A stretch of DNA of 64,000 nucleotides from Anaerococcus pacaensis 9403502 (GTDB taxonomy: Bacteria; Bacillota; Clostridia; Tissierellales; Peptoniphilaceae), in assembly GCA_000308255.3 (NCBI GenBank), contig HG326664.1, forward strand, positions 382,160 through 446,159, read 5' to 3'. The notes below the pieces were generated by a model. The model did not search any database. It was not told the origin of the DNA and worked only from the letters and a program-made list of their open reading frames with translations. A program made the position numbers and the translations under genes. Positions 16,334 to 26,201 of the stretch are shown here, piece by piece (position 1 is the stretch's first letter; every line of letters begins with the position of its first letter).

Positions 16334-18389
16334 ATCTTCTTTTTTCCTTGATGTAATCACAAGAGCTACATCTAATCTCATCTGTAGACCTATTTTTCTT
16401 ATGCACTAATAAGTCCCCACATTCTGGACATTTTTCTCCAGTTGGTGGATCCCATACTGCGTAGTCGCAGGCTGGATATTGGTCGCAAGCATAGAATCTC
16501 TTGCCCTTTTTGCTGACCTTTTCTATCAGCTCACCCTTGCCGCATTTAGGGCAAGCTACACCTGTTGTTTTTATGATTGATTTGGTAAAGTCACATTCAG
16601 GGAAACCAGTACAACCTATAAATTTACCATTTCTGCCGTGTTTTTCAGCTAGTGGTCTGCCACATTTTGTACATTTTTCATCTAAAATCTTGTCTTTGAC
16701 CTTGTAGTCTGTGTCATCTTTTTTGACATTTTTCATATCTTTTTCAAAACCAGTATAGAATTTGCCTAGGACATCTTTCCAAAAGATTTCATCTTCAGCT
16801 ATCTTATCGAGTTGATTTTCCATATCAGCAGTGAATTCGACATTTATGATGTCATCAAAGTTTTCTTGGAGAAAGTCATTTACAGTTATACCAAGTTCTG
16901 TTGGATAAAGTGACCTCCCCTCGTATTCCACATAGTTTCTGCTAAGGATTTGGTTTATGGTAGCAGAATATGTTGATGGACGGCCGATGCCAAATTCTTC
17001 TAGGACTTTCACAAGACTAGCCTCAGTGTATCTGGCTGGAGGATTAGTAAAGTGCTGAGCCTTTACAATTTTACTAGCTCCGATGATATCGCCTTCTGCT
17101 AGCTCCGGTAATATATTTTGGTCTTCAAAGCCTGGGTTTATTTTATTGAAACCTTCGAAGGTTGTAATCCTACCATTTGATTTGAATATCAGACCGTTGT
17201 TGTCAAAGCTTACGCTAGTTGATAGGTATTCGTAGTCTGTCATTTGCGATTGAACTACGCGGGTCCAGATTAGCTTATATAGCTTATATTGTTGGTCTGT
17301 GAGATACTGCTTTACAGATATTGGGTCACGATATATCGATGTCGGACGAATTGCCTCATGAGCATCTTGGCTACCCTTTTGTTTGCCGCTATAGGTCTTG
17401 CCACGTGATGCGTATTCATTGCCATATTTGTCCTTGATGTACTTTAATGATTCATTTACTATATCTTGGCTAATCCTTGTCGCATCAGTTCTCATGTATG
17501 ATATAAGGCCGACTGTACCCTCTACACCTAGCTCTATACCCTCAAAAAGCTGCTGGGCTAGCTGCATGGTGTATTTGGTCGAATAACCAAGCTTGTTTGA
17601 TGCATCTTGTTGGAGGGTTGAGGTTGTGTATGGTTTTGCTGGTTTACGAGTCTTTTTGGTTTTTTTGACTTCTGTTACTTTGAAATTGTCCTTATCAATC
17701 TTATCAAGGACCTTGTCAGCCCCAGACTCGTTTGATATTTTCATTTTCTTTGATGGTTTGCCGTAAAATTCAGATGTGAAGTCTATTTTGTCTTTATTGT
17801 GACTAGCTGTGATGGTCCAGTATTCTTCTGGAACAAAGGCATCTATCTCTTTTTGCCTATCTACTATAAGCTTTAAAGCTACTGATTGAACACGACCAGC
17901 TGATAGGCCAGACTTGACCCTCTTCCACAGAATTGGGCTTATCTCATAACCCACGATACGATCCATGACACGGCGGGCTTGTTGGGCATCCACCAGATTT
18001 TGGTCGATATGCCTTGGATTTTTTATGGCAGATTGTACATTGTCCTTGGTTATCTCGTGGAACTCTACCCTATTTGGCTCAGATGGATCTAGCTCTAATA
18101 AGTGCTCCAAGTGCCAGCTAATGGCCTCACCTTCCCTATCCGGGTCTGTCGCGAGATATACTTTGTCAGCTTTTTTGGCTAACTTTTTTAATTCATTTAT
18201 TTTCTTCCCCTTGCCGCGTACATTGATGTACTCAGGCTCGAAGTTGTTTTCTATATCCACACCAAATTTAGACTTTGGTAAATCGCGCAGGTGGCCTATG
18301 GTGGCTTCTACTTGATAGCCACGGCCTAGCATTTTGGATATAGATTTTGCCTTGGTTGGGGATTCGACTATTACTAAATTCTTAGCCAA
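16332..18389 (-). CDS. topA: DNA topoisomerase I
   Basis: 685 residues. The Toprim acidic motif ATDPDREGEA lies at 80-89 and the catalytic tyrosine is Tyr298 in GLISYMRTDATR. Three C-terminal zinc-finger modules (four-cysteine sets starting near residue 575) bind single-stranded DNA. The enzyme relaxes negative supercoils. It follows dprA by four bases and ends the rbgA-rnhB-yraN-dprA-topA operon with a strong terminator. Confidence 0.97.
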   Translation of the reverse strand: MAKNLVIVESPTKAKSISKMLGRGYQVEATIGHLRDLPKSKFGVDIENNFEPEYINVRGKGKKINELKKLAKKADKVYLATDPDREGEAISWHLEHLLELDPSEPNRVEFHEITKDNVQSAIKNPRHIDQNLVDAQQARRVMDRIVGYEISPILWKRVKSGLSAGRVQSVALKLIVDRQKEIDAFVPEEYWTITASHNKDKIDFTSEFYGKPSKKMKISNESGADKVLDKIDKDNFKVTEVKKTKKTRKPAKPYTTSTLQQDASNKLGYSTKYTMQLAQQLFEGIELGVEGTVGLISYMRTDATRISQDIVNESLKYIKDKYGNEYASRGKTYSGKQKGSQDAHEAIRPTSIYRDPISVKQYLTDQQYKLYKLIWTRVVQSQMTDYEYLSTSVSFDNNGLIFKSNGRITTFEGFNKINPGFEDQNILPELAEGDIIGASKIVKAQHFTNPPARYTEASLVKVLEEFGIGRPSTYSATINQILSRNYVEYEGRSLYPTELGITVNDFLQENFDDIINVEFTADMENQLDKIAEDEIFWKDVLGKFYTGFEKDMKNVKKDDTDYKVKDKILDEKCTKCGRPLAEKHGRNGKFIGCTGFPECDFTKSIIKTTGVACPKCGKGELIEKVSKKGKRFYACDQYPACDYAVWDPPTGEKCPECGDLLVHKKNRSTDEIRCSSCDYIKEKRR

Positions 18390-18393
18390 ATTA

Positions 18394-19485
18394 TCACCTC
18401 TTTATCGTAAATTCATTGTTGCCCATATTTTCGATATAGTCTCGAAGTTCTAGGCTGGTTAATAGATAATTGATTTCATTTATATTTATATTAAGACTAG
18501 CTGAAAGGATATCAGCATTAGAATTTGGATTTTCTTCGATATACTTTACTATAACTAGCTCATCTTTTTCAAGTCCACTATAGTCTAAGGCATTCTCAGA
18601 GCGATCGATATTTAGGAGGTAATCAAGCTCTTCTAAAATATCGTCAGCTGATGTGATGAGCTTTGATCCCTCTTGAATGAGCATATTAGTGCCCTTGGAG
18701 TATATGGAATTGATATTTCCAGGGACTGCAAAGACATCCTTGCCCTGATCTAAGGCACACCTGGTTGTAATCATTGTTCCAGATTTTTCCTTGGCTTCTA
18801 TCACCACAGTGGCCAAAGAAATCCCTGATATGATGCGGTTTCTTCTAGGGAAATTGTAGGCGATAGGGTCTGTACCTAGTGGAAATTCTGAGAGGATTAG
18901 TCCAGAGCTTTCTAGATCTTCATATAATTTTCTATTTTGCTTAGGATATATTTTATCAATCCCGCAACCAATGACCCCAATAGTCCTGCCGCCTACATCA
19001 AGGGTTGCCTTATGACAGGCTGCATCTATCCCGTAGGCCAAGCCTGACACTGTACTCACCCCTGCACTTGCCACCCCTTGGACGAGCGTCTTACATGCCC
19101 ACTTGCCATAGTCTGTACATTTGCGAGCTCCGACAAAGGCTATGGAGTTTTTATCTTTTATTTGATTGAGGCTCCCCTTATAAAACAGAAGAGCTGGTCT
19201 ATCTTCAATATAGCGGAGATTTTCCGGGTACTCTTCATCAAGGATAGTGACATAGTCATAGCCAAATTTCCTCACCTTTTCATGATAGACCTCAAATTCA
19301 TCTCTGGATTTACTATCAAATATCTTATTATAATTGATATCTGTAATAAAATCCAAATCTTGCCTTGATTTTTCAAATAAATCATCAAAGCCAATTCTAT
19401 CGTTTATGGCAAGGATGGCTTTATTATCAACATAGGCGTAGTTTAAATATAATATAATTTCTCTATTAATAAGTTTAGAATGCAT
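18394..19485 (-). CDS. dprA: DNA processing protein DprA
   Basis: 363 residues from the ATG at 19485; a TTG two codons upstream is an alternative start. The Rossmann-like DprA core shows AFVGARKCTDYG, SGLAYGIDAACHKATL and GVIGCGIDKIYP, and the C-terminal 60 residues form a winged-helix-like DprA_C domain. DprA loads RecA on incoming single-stranded DNA during transformation. Its start lies within the end of yraN. Presence does not by itself prove natural competence. Confidence 0.93.
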   Translation of the reverse strand: MHSKLINREIILYLNYAYVDNKAILAINDRIGFDDLFEKSRQDLDFITDINYNKIFDSKSRDEFEVYHEKVRKFGYDYVTILDEEYPENLRYIEDRPALLFYKGSLNQIKDKNSIAFVGARKCTDYGKWACKTLVQGVASAGVSTVSGLAYGIDAACHKATLDVGGRTIGVIGCGIDKIYPKQNRKLYEDLESSGLILSEFPLGTDPIAYNFPRRNRIISGISLATVVIEAKEKSGTMITTRCALDQGKDVFAVPGNINSIYSKGTNMLIQEGSKLITSADDILEELDYLLNIDRSENALDYSGLEKDELVIVKYIEENPNSNADILSASLNININEINYLLTSLELRDYIENMGNNEFTIKR

Positions 19486-19822
19486 TTTCAATATAATTTA
19501 TCTCTCTACTCTCGGTAAATACCTCAGCCACATCAAATCGAATTATGTAATCTGTCAGCCTATTTTCCACCAAATACATTTGGCTAGCCCTTATTATTCT
19601 CTGCTGTTTATAATAATTTACAGCCTCGCGTGGATAGCCGTACTTAATAGACTTTCTTGCTTTTACTTCTACAAAGCAAACTATATCATCTTTCATAGCA
19701 ATGATGTCAATTTCCCCATAGGGCTTATTGTAATTTCTCTCTAGGATTTGGTATGACTTTTCTTCTAGATAAGAAGCCACAAGGGTTTCACCCATATTGC
19801 CAATCGATCTTTTTTCTGTCAT
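19475..19822 (-). CDS. yraN: YraN family (UPF0102) protein
   Basis: 115 residues with the nuclease-like core of UPF0102: GEIDIIAMKDDIVCFVEVKARKS near residues 36-58, containing the D-x(n)-E-x-K pattern of restriction-endonuclease folds. It is usually found beside rnhB and dprA, as here. Overlaps both neighbours. Its biochemical role is not established. Confidence 0.92.
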   Translation of the reverse strand: MTEKRSIGNMGETLVASYLEEKSYQILERNYNKPYGEIDIIAMKDDIVCFVEVKARKSIKYGYPREAVNYYKQQRIIRASQMYLVENRLTDYIIRFDVAEVFTESREINYIENAF

Positions 19823-20436
19823 AGGAATGACTCCTGTAGATATTTTTTGAGAAAAGACTTACGATGAATCGGGGTTATTCCAAATTTATCTATCCCCTCA
19901 TAATGAGCCTTGGTTCCGTAGCCGACATTTGTATCAAATTTATACCCTGGATATATCTTATCAAAATTTATCATGATATCATCCCTTTTGATTTTGGCGA
20001 GTATTGATGCGCAAGATATGGCGTATTCGTTGAGGTCGCCTTTTACTATGTTTAGCTGAGGAATATCTGTATCTATTCTTTCGGCATCTATTAAAAGTAT
20101 ATCAGGAGTAATAGCTAGCCCTTCCACGGCCATTTTCATAGCAAATAGAGTTGCCTGCTTGATATTAATTTCATCAATGAGATAGTTATTAGCAAAGCCA
20201 TATGATATAGCTAGAGCCTCAGCCTCTATTTTTTCTTTTAGCTCTAGCATCTTAGGTCTTTTTAGCTTTTTGCTATCAGTCACCCCTTCTATACAGCTAT
20301 CTTTTTTCATAATGACAGCACAGGTCACCACAGGTCCTGCCAGAGGGCCTCGGCCTACCTCATCTACCCCAGCTATATATTTATACTTATCATATATTTC
20401 TTTCTTTATTGTCTCATTATATTCTGAGTATCTCAT
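19819..20436 (-). CDS. rnhB: Ribonuclease HII
   Basis: 205 residues. The motif AGVDEVGRGPLAGPVV near residue 20 contains the Asp-Glu pair of the active site, with the further Asp residues in VTDSKKL and LLIDAER. It cleaves RNA in RNA-DNA hybrids, including single misincorporated ribonucleotides. Start and stop overlap the neighbouring genes by four bases. Confidence 0.95.
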   Translation of the reverse strand: MRYSEYNETIKKEIYDKYKYIAGVDEVGRGPLAGPVVTCAVIMKKDSCIEGVTDSKKLKRPKMLELKEKIEAEALAISYGFANNYLIDEINIKQATLFAMKMAVEGLAITPDILLIDAERIDTDIPQLNIVKGDLNEYAISCASILAKIKRDDIMINFDKIYPGYKFDTNVGYGTKAHYEGIDKFGITPIHRKSFLKKYLQESFL

Positions 20437-21275
20437 GGACGTTCCAGTGTAATCCTTCCAAGCTTACCTGACCTAAAATCTGTAAGTATGATATTAGCTG
20501 TCCTAGTATAATCAAAGTCCCCACCTCTTATGATTGCACCGCGTTTTTTAGCTATGTCTTCATAGATTTCTAGGGGAGTTTTGCTAGGATCTACCCCATA
20601 TCTTTCATTGAGATTATCAGGATATTCTTCTTTCATTTTTTCTAAAAACTTTAGGGTCAAATCTTCGGTATTTAATACCTCATCTTTTATAGCATGGGTA
20701 TAGGATAGGTTAAGTCCAGTTTCTTCATCAAACTTTGGCCAGAGTATTCCTGGCGTATCGAGTAGTTCAATATTTGATCCTGTCTTTATCCATTGCTTAG
20801 TCTTAGTAACCCCAGGTCTATTTCCAACCCCAGCACCTTTCCTATTTGCCACATTGTTTATAAAGGTAGACTTGCCGGCATTGGGTATTCCAACTATCAT
20901 CATACGGATTTTACTGTTTTCTATATTTTTAGATTCATCACGTTCAAACTTATCAGATAAAGCCTCACGAGCCATATCATAAATTCTCTTGGTATTTATC
21001 TTTTCCTTAGAATTCATAAGAATTGCTGGAATATTTTCTTTTCTAAATTCATTTATCCAAGCCTGATTTAAGTCCTTATCAGCAAGGTCGGACTTATTCA
21101 TGATAATCATACGAGGCTTATCAGCTAGGATCTCATCAAGCATAGGGTTTCTACTTGAGCTTGGTATTCTAGCATCTATTATCTCAAGAACTATATCAAC
21201 TAGTTTTAGGTTTTTCTGGATTTCTTCCTTAGTCTTTTTCATATGACCCGGATACCAGTTTATATTCATCGCCAT
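20433..21275 (-). CDS. rbgA: Ribosome biogenesis GTPase RbgA (YlqF)
   Basis: 280 residues with the NWYPGHM N-terminus and circularly permuted G motifs of this family: G4 NKSD near residue 62, G1 GIPNAGKST near 128 and G3 DTPG near 173. RbgA acts in late 50S assembly. AAGGAG lies six bases before the ATG. It heads the operon ending at topA. In Bacillus it directly follows rplS; here 4.7 kb of other genes intervene. Confidence 0.95.
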   Translation of the reverse strand: MAMNINWYPGHMKKTKEEIQKNLKLVDIVLEIIDARIPSSSRNPMLDEILADKPRMIIMNKSDLADKDLNQAWINEFRKENIPAILMNSKEKINTKRIYDMAREALSDKFERDESKNIENSKIRMMIVGIPNAGKSTFINNVANRKGAGVGNRPGVTKTKQWIKTGSNIELLDTPGILWPKFDEETGLNLSYTHAIKDEVLNTEDLTLKFLEKMKEEYPDNLNERYGVDPSKTPLEIYEDIAKKRGAIIRGGDFDYTRTANIILTDFRSGKLGRITLERP

Positions 21276-21451
21276 ATTTTTCTCCTTATTTACTAGATAT
21301 ACTATACATAATATATGGTTTTTATCTAGAATTAGCTAATTTAAATATTGAGTAGGCATAATGATTAAAATAACGTATATTTATAGATATTCTCTATTTT
21401 TAATGGTACAATAATTAAAATTTTTAGAATATCGGATTTATGGTGGATTTT

Positions 21452-22660
21452 ATGGAATATATATTTAAAAAATATTATCAAAATAAAGATTACAAAAAAA
21501 TTTATGAAAGCAGAATTAATTTTGAAGAGACATTGAATTTAAATTTTAAGGTGAAAAACAATCCATTATATTATGTCTTTAATTCTTACTCTATAAATCT
21601 AATTGAGAAAATTAGAATCCTAGATAATGAAATAGAAAATATTTTTGAAAAACTACCTATTGTTGCTAGAGAATCATTTTTTGATAATATAATCGTCGAA
21701 GAAATTTTCAGTAGTAATGAGATTGAAGGTATACAATCATCTAGAGAAGAAATATTGCTAACAAAAAAGAATATATCTGAAAATGGCTTCTCAAAACATA
21801 GGTTTGCTTCTGTAATCAATTCATATTCTAAATTAGACAAGGATGAAAAATTAGATTCGTTAGAAGATATTAGAAGCTATTATGATAAAATTTTAGGTGA
21901 TGAAGTCAATATTGAGGATAAGCCAGAAGGTGAATTATTTCGTCAAAATGATGTTTATATACAGTCTAATAAGTCTTATGATGGCTCTATACTCCATAAG
22001 GGAACTGATCCTAAAATGATAAATGAATATTTAGATAAATGGATAGATTTTATGAACAATGAAAATCCACATCTATTAATTAGGGTTGCGATTGGACATT
22101 ATATCTTTGAGTATATACATCCTTTCTACGATGGTAATGGCAGAATTGGAAGGTTTTTTTCAAGTATGTATGTAAATCATTCATATTCTCACATTACTAG
22201 TCTAGCTGTATCGAGAGGTGCATTCATCAAAAAAAATGATTATTATAAATCTTTCATGCAAACAAACGAGAGACTAAATATGGGAGAATTGAATTATTTT
22301 GTTGATGAATTTTTAAAAATAATAATTAAAGCTCAAGAAGACATGAAAGACTTATTGATGTTAAATAGTTCTAAATTAATAAAATCATTAGAATGGTTAG
22401 AAGAAAACTTCAATTTTACTGATGAAGAAATAAATATATTATTAATACTAACTCAAGACTATATTTTCTCTCAAGGACTAGGCGTAAGTAGAAAAAAATT
22501 ACTTGAAGCACTAGAAATTACTGGTTATAGTAATGCTTCTAAGAATAATAGATACTTTGCTCAGTTAGAAAAAGATGGATATATTGATAAGGTAAAGTCT
22601 AGACCTATCATATATAAATTATCTAAAGATTTGATTAGTTATATAGATGGAAATATTTGA
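21452..22660 (+). CDS. Fic family protein (class II)
   Basis: 402 residues from the ATG at 21452, preceded by GGTGG; an in-frame ATG at 21440 is possible. The Fic motif HPFYDGNGRIGR begins near residue 223. An N-terminal inhibitory motif S-N-E-I-E-G lies near residue 88, so activity should be held off until the helix is displaced. The C-terminal 90 residues look like a winged helix. Fic enzymes usually transfer AMP to a target protein. The gene is very AT-rich, monocistronic, has an extended -10 TGGTACAAT (21405-21412), and lies in an interrupted conserved gene cluster, suggesting acquisition. Confidence 0.9.
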   Translation: MEYIFKKYYQNKDYKKIYESRINFEETLNLNFKVKNNPLYYVFNSYSINLIEKIRILDNEIENIFEKLPIVARESFFDNIIVEEIFSSNEIEGIQSSREEILLTKKNISENGFSKHRFASVINSYSKLDKDEKLDSLEDIRSYYDKILGDEVNIEDKPEGELFRQNDVYIQSNKSYDGSILHKGTDPKMINEYLDKWIDFMNNENPHLLIRVAIGHYIFEYIHPFYDGNGRIGRFFSSMYVNHSYSHITSLAVSRGAFIKKNDYYKSFMQTNERLNMGELNYFVDEFLKIIIKAQEDMKDLLMLNSSKLIKSLEWLEENFNFTDEEINILLILTQDYIFSQGLGVSRKKLLEALEITGYSNASKNNRYFAQLEKDGYIDKVKSRPIIYKLSKDLISYIDGNI

Positions 22661-22737
22661 TTGATGCTTCTATAAGATAGCATATAGAAATACTAGAATC
22701 CAAATATAAATCATCAATAAAAATATTTTAAAATTTA

Positions 22738-22815
22738 AGACTGTTGTTATAGTCTAAATGAAAATAGACTTTTGCAACGGTCTCTTTTTTCTATCTTAGG
22801 ACTTTTGCAACATCC
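22738..22815. repeat. Hairpin and repeated GACTTTTGCAAC ends, terminator or IS relic
   Basis: AGACTGTTG (22738-22746) pairs with CAACGGTCT (22775-22783), with an inner AGTCTA/TAGACT pairing, and TCTTTTTT follows, so it can terminate fic transcription. The right arm reads GACTTTTGCAAC, and the same 12 bases recur at 22800-22811. I recall such TTTTGCAAC..C ends in IS1182-type elements, so this may be a scar of one. No transposase remnant is seen. It fills most of the 311-bp gap between the fic gene and the next gene. Confidence 0.45.
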
Positions 22816-22971
22816 CCTTTTTAAAATATATTTATATTATATGTTCTGTCTAATATTTTAAAAGTATATCTATTCTTAGCTTAAACAATATCTATCCTTG
22901 TTTTTAGCTGAGCTTTGATATACAATTAAGGAAAATTAAACAAATAGAAAAGAATAAATAATGGAGAGGGA

Positions 22972-24714
22972 ATGAGTAAAGAATTTTCAATTACGGGAAA
23001 CAAGGCTATTTTAAACTTATCTGAGCAATATTTTAATGACATCAATGAGCTTTTAAATAGCAATGCCTTCCTTGATTTAACAAAATCATTTATAAATTAT
23101 CACAAAGAAGAGTCATCAAGAGTCTACACGTACATAGAGCAATATTTCATGAATTCATCTGTCGATTCTCTTTCAAGTGAATTGGTTGATATATGTAAGC
23201 TGCTTACAGTTATGAATATTGACGAGGTTTCCTCAAAGATAAACAAATATCATAAGTTAAATAAAGAGAAAGATGGTTTACTAAAAATAGTTGAGGAATT
23301 TTATAATTATTGGAGAAATCTTGAAAGATATTCTATCATTGAACAAAAAGAAGATTCTCATGGAGTCGGAGTTGTAAATTTTGTTGAGATTAATGAAAAA
23401 CTAAAGAATATGATCCTTCAAGCCTACAGAAGAATTGAGATGTCTATCATAGGAGAATGGCCAAAAGTTTATAGGCAAGTACCTGCAGCTGTTGATGCTT
23501 CTATAATGATAAGGTATTTTGAGAAGGATTTGCCAAAAATTTATAAAGATTTAAATAAAATTCCCTTTATAACTCAAGTGATGATTGAAACTCCATATAT
23601 CACCTATACTAAAGCAAATAAAAGAGATGGTATATTTGAAGAAGTTTATGAAAACCCTATATTTGATACAGATATAAATTACAAACACTTCTTCTGCTAT
23701 CCTGCCAAGGTAGGAGATAATCTCATCTACATATATTTCCACAGAGACCTCCTTACCCATGGAGTATCGGCATCAAACTTATTTGAGCTAGCAGATGTCA
23801 AAGATATCGAAGAGAGAAGTCCAGATGCCATATATATCTATGGACCAAAAGATAAGGGTAATAGGAAAAATTCTTTCTACTATGATGAGGAAAATAAACT
23901 TTATGTTGGATATATAGCCTATAGCGATAAGATTGATTATTTTGGTTATTTGAAAAAAATGGTTCTAACCTTAAATAATGTTATAAATATAAAAAAGGGA
24001 TATCTACCAATACATGGGGCTGGTCTTTCTGTGGTTTTACAAAATGATCAGACAGTAAATATAGTAATCCTTGGTGATAGTGGAGCTGGGAAAAGTGAGT
24101 CAATAGAAGCCTTTAGAACACTTGCCAAAGACTATATCAAAGATATGACCATTGTATTTGATGATATGGGGTCATTTAGGATAAATGATGGCAAGGTCTT
24201 TGCATATGGTACGGAAATAGGTGCTTTTGTAAGGCTTGATGACCTTGATGCAGGATATGCCTTTAAGCAAATTGATAGGTCTATTTTTATGAATCCTGAT
24301 AAGGTAAACTCTAGACTTATTATGCCTGTAGCTAGTTTTGATGAGATAAACATAGGATATGAAGTTGACTTTTTCTTATATGCCGACAACTATTCAGCAG
24401 TTTTAGATAATGAGTCTTCAATAGACATCATAGATGATAAGAAAGAAGCTCTAAGGATCTTTAAAAGAGGTGGCAGACTTGCCAAGGGAACAACTACAGA
24501 AACTGGTCTTGTTCAAACTTATTTTGCAAATCCATTTGGACCTGTTCAAAAAATGGTAGAATGTGACAAATTATTAGACCAATACTTTGAGATTTTATAT
24601 AAAAACAAGGTCAAAGTTGGAACTATAAGGACTCAGCTAGCCCTTGATAATATGCAATTTGAAGGACCAAAAGCTGCTGCTATAGAACTATTTGAACTAA
24701 TTAAAAATATGTAA
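22972..24714 (+). CDS. P-loop protein resembling HPr kinase/PEPCK nucleotide site
   Basis: 580 residues. The N-terminal 330 residues match nothing I recognise. The C-terminal part has HGAGLSV followed by ILGDSGAGKSESIEAF (Walker A, residues about 366-376) and MTIVFDDMGSF as a Walker B-like strand. GDSGxGKSE is the form seen in HPr kinase, and the fold class including PEPCK is likely. The HPr kinase signature further on is not evident, so I would not call it HprK. GGAGAGGG precedes the ATG. It is monocistronic and ends at a strong bidirectional terminator. Confidence 0.55.
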   Translation: MSKEFSITGNKAILNLSEQYFNDINELLNSNAFLDLTKSFINYHKEESSRVYTYIEQYFMNSSVDSLSSELVDICKLLTVMNIDEVSSKINKYHKLNKEKDGLLKIVEEFYNYWRNLERYSIIEQKEDSHGVGVVNFVEINEKLKNMILQAYRRIEMSIIGEWPKVYRQVPAAVDASIMIRYFEKDLPKIYKDLNKIPFITQVMIETPYITYTKANKRDGIFEEVYENPIFDTDINYKHFFCYPAKVGDNLIYIYFHRDLLTHGVSASNLFELADVKDIEERSPDAIYIYGPKDKGNRKNSFYYDEENKLYVGYIAYSDKIDYFGYLKKMVLTLNNVINIKKGYLPIHGAGLSVVLQNDQTVNIVILGDSGAGKSESIEAFRTLAKDYIKDMTIVFDDMGSFRINDGKVFAYGTEIGAFVRLDDLDAGYAFKQIDRSIFMNPDKVNSRLIMPVASFDEINIGYEVDFFLYADNYSAVLDNESSIDIIDDKKEALRIFKRGGRLAKGTTTETGLVQTYFANPFGPVQKMVECDKLLDQYFEILYKNKVKVGTIRTQLALDNMQFEGPKAAAIELFELIKNM

Positions 24715-24720
24715 AATTAA

Positions 24721-24757
24721 TAAACTCAAGCAGATATAAAAATCTTGCTTGAGTTTA
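24721..24757. terminator. Bidirectional terminator
   Basis: TAAACTCAAGCA / TGCTTGAGTTTA is a perfect 12-bp stem with an AT-rich loop, A-rich before and T-rich after. It lies between the convergent P-loop and aminotransferase genes. Confidence 0.88.
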
Positions 24758-24761
24758 TGTT

Positions 24762-26003
24762 TTATTTATTGATTTCATCAATAGCTTCTTTTATAAGCTT
24801 TGGTGAAATCTCACATTTCTTTTCACTTACTGCACACAAGGCAAATCTCAGGCCACCTTTACTTGCAACAATATACATGCCCTTCTCTTTTAATTTCTCA
24901 GCAACATCTTGTGAATTTTCACATGGAATAGATAAGAAGAAACCTCCATAATAAGGAAAGTGAACAAGGCCTAGTTCTTTTGCACTTTTTATAAAGGTAT
25001 CAGCTCTTTTTTCAAGCAATTGTCTATTTTCTTCAAGCTCATTTTCATAAGATTTTTTCTTTTCTTCATCATTTTCTATATCAACTAAGATATTCATTCC
25101 AGCATGGGTTATATTTGACCAGATGGCTCTATTAGAATGCTTCATCGAATCAAAAGCCCTATCTGCTATATCTTCATTTGATGAGATTATTATACAAGCC
25201 CCAGTTCTAAGCCCATAAGCTGTATAGGATTTGCTCATAGAATAGGCTACTGTTGTTATAATATTATCTGGCAGAAAGGAAAATTTCTTAAAGAACTTCT
25301 TTTGAGATCCATCTCCTGCAAATTCAATATAGGCAACATCCAGAAGTATGTTGATATATTTTCCCGATACAGCCCTTATCTTTATTTGATCAATTATCCT
25401 ATCCCACATTCCATCATCTATACTAAAACCTGTAGGATTGTTGGCAGGTGAATTAAATATACAAATAACCCTATCTCTTTTTTCTAGGGCAAGGTCCAAA
25501 CTTTTAGTAAATTCTTCTAGGTTAAAGTTAAAGTCTTCGTCGAAAAATTCATATGTACTAAATTCCCTATCAAATTCTTCACAAATAGTATGATAGGCTG
25601 GCCAATACCAATTTGGGCAAATCACATAGTCACCTTGGTTTGAAAATGTCCAAATACTATGTCTTACAGCACCAGTACCTCCAGCAGTTGCAATAGCCTT
25701 TATATAGGCATCTGGCTTATAGGAAGCAAAACACTTATCAACCAACAAGTCAAGATATGCCTCATCTCCCTCAATTGCACCATAGCTTGCTATTGACTTT
25801 TTGTCCATTTCTTTTAATGTATCATATACACTATCAAAAGCAATCAGATTTCCATCATCATCTAGCAAAGTTCCAAGGGTTGAATCAATAATATTATCTC
25901 TTCCCTTTTCTTTTATGGCTATCCTACATTCATTGTTTACTTTAAAAATTGCATCTTCAAGTCTTGGCCATATTGCGTGGTCTGCTATAATATCTTTTCC
26001 CAT
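24762..26003 (-). CDS. Class I/II aminotransferase (PLP-dependent)
   Basis: 413 residues from the ATG at 26003, which is spaced six bases from AAGAGG; an ATG two codons earlier would sit on the Shine-Dalgarno. The fold-type I layout is clear: ATAGGTGAV, FNSPANNPTG, LLDVAY, and SMSKSYTAYGLRTG with the PLP lysine. It most resembles aromatic/aspartate aminotransferases, but the substrate is not assignable. Single gene; it lies convergent with the P-loop gene in the segment separating rplS from rbgA. Confidence 0.8.
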   Translation of the reverse strand: MGKDIIADHAIWPRLEDAIFKVNNECRIAIKEKGRDNIIDSTLGTLLDDDGNLIAFDSVYDTLKEMDKKSIASYGAIEGDEAYLDLLVDKCFASYKPDAYIKAIATAGGTGAVRHSIWTFSNQGDYVICPNWYWPAYHTICEEFDREFSTYEFFDEDFNFNLEEFTKSLDLALEKRDRVICIFNSPANNPTGFSIDDGMWDRIIDQIKIRAVSGKYINILLDVAYIEFAGDGSQKKFFKKFSFLPDNIITTVAYSMSKSYTAYGLRTGACIIISSNEDIADRAFDSMKHSNRAIWSNITHAGMNILVDIENDEEKKKSYENELEENRQLLEKRADTFIKSAKELGLVHFPYYGGFFLSIPCENSQDVAEKLKEKGMYIVASKGGLRFALCAVSEKKCEISPKLIKEAIDEINK

Positions 26004-26160
26004 ATACATCCTCTTTACATTATTTAAAATATTGTAACACTTATTAATATATTTTAAAAGGTAAGAAAATTACTAACTAACTTATTATTAATTCAATTTA
26101 TAATACCCTACCTATATAGTAAAAATATTATTTGCAAATTTTAATCATATAGGTATTTTA

Positions 26161-26195
26161 GAAGCAAAAAAGCAAGAATACCGAGTATCCTTGCT
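26161..26195 (-). terminator. Terminator after rplS
   Basis: On the minus strand AGCAAGGATAC / GTATTCTTGCT pairs with one mismatch around a CG-rich loop and is followed by TTTTTTGC. It ends the ylxM-to-rplS operon. Confidence 0.85.
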
Positions 26196-26201
26196 ATAAA
26201 A

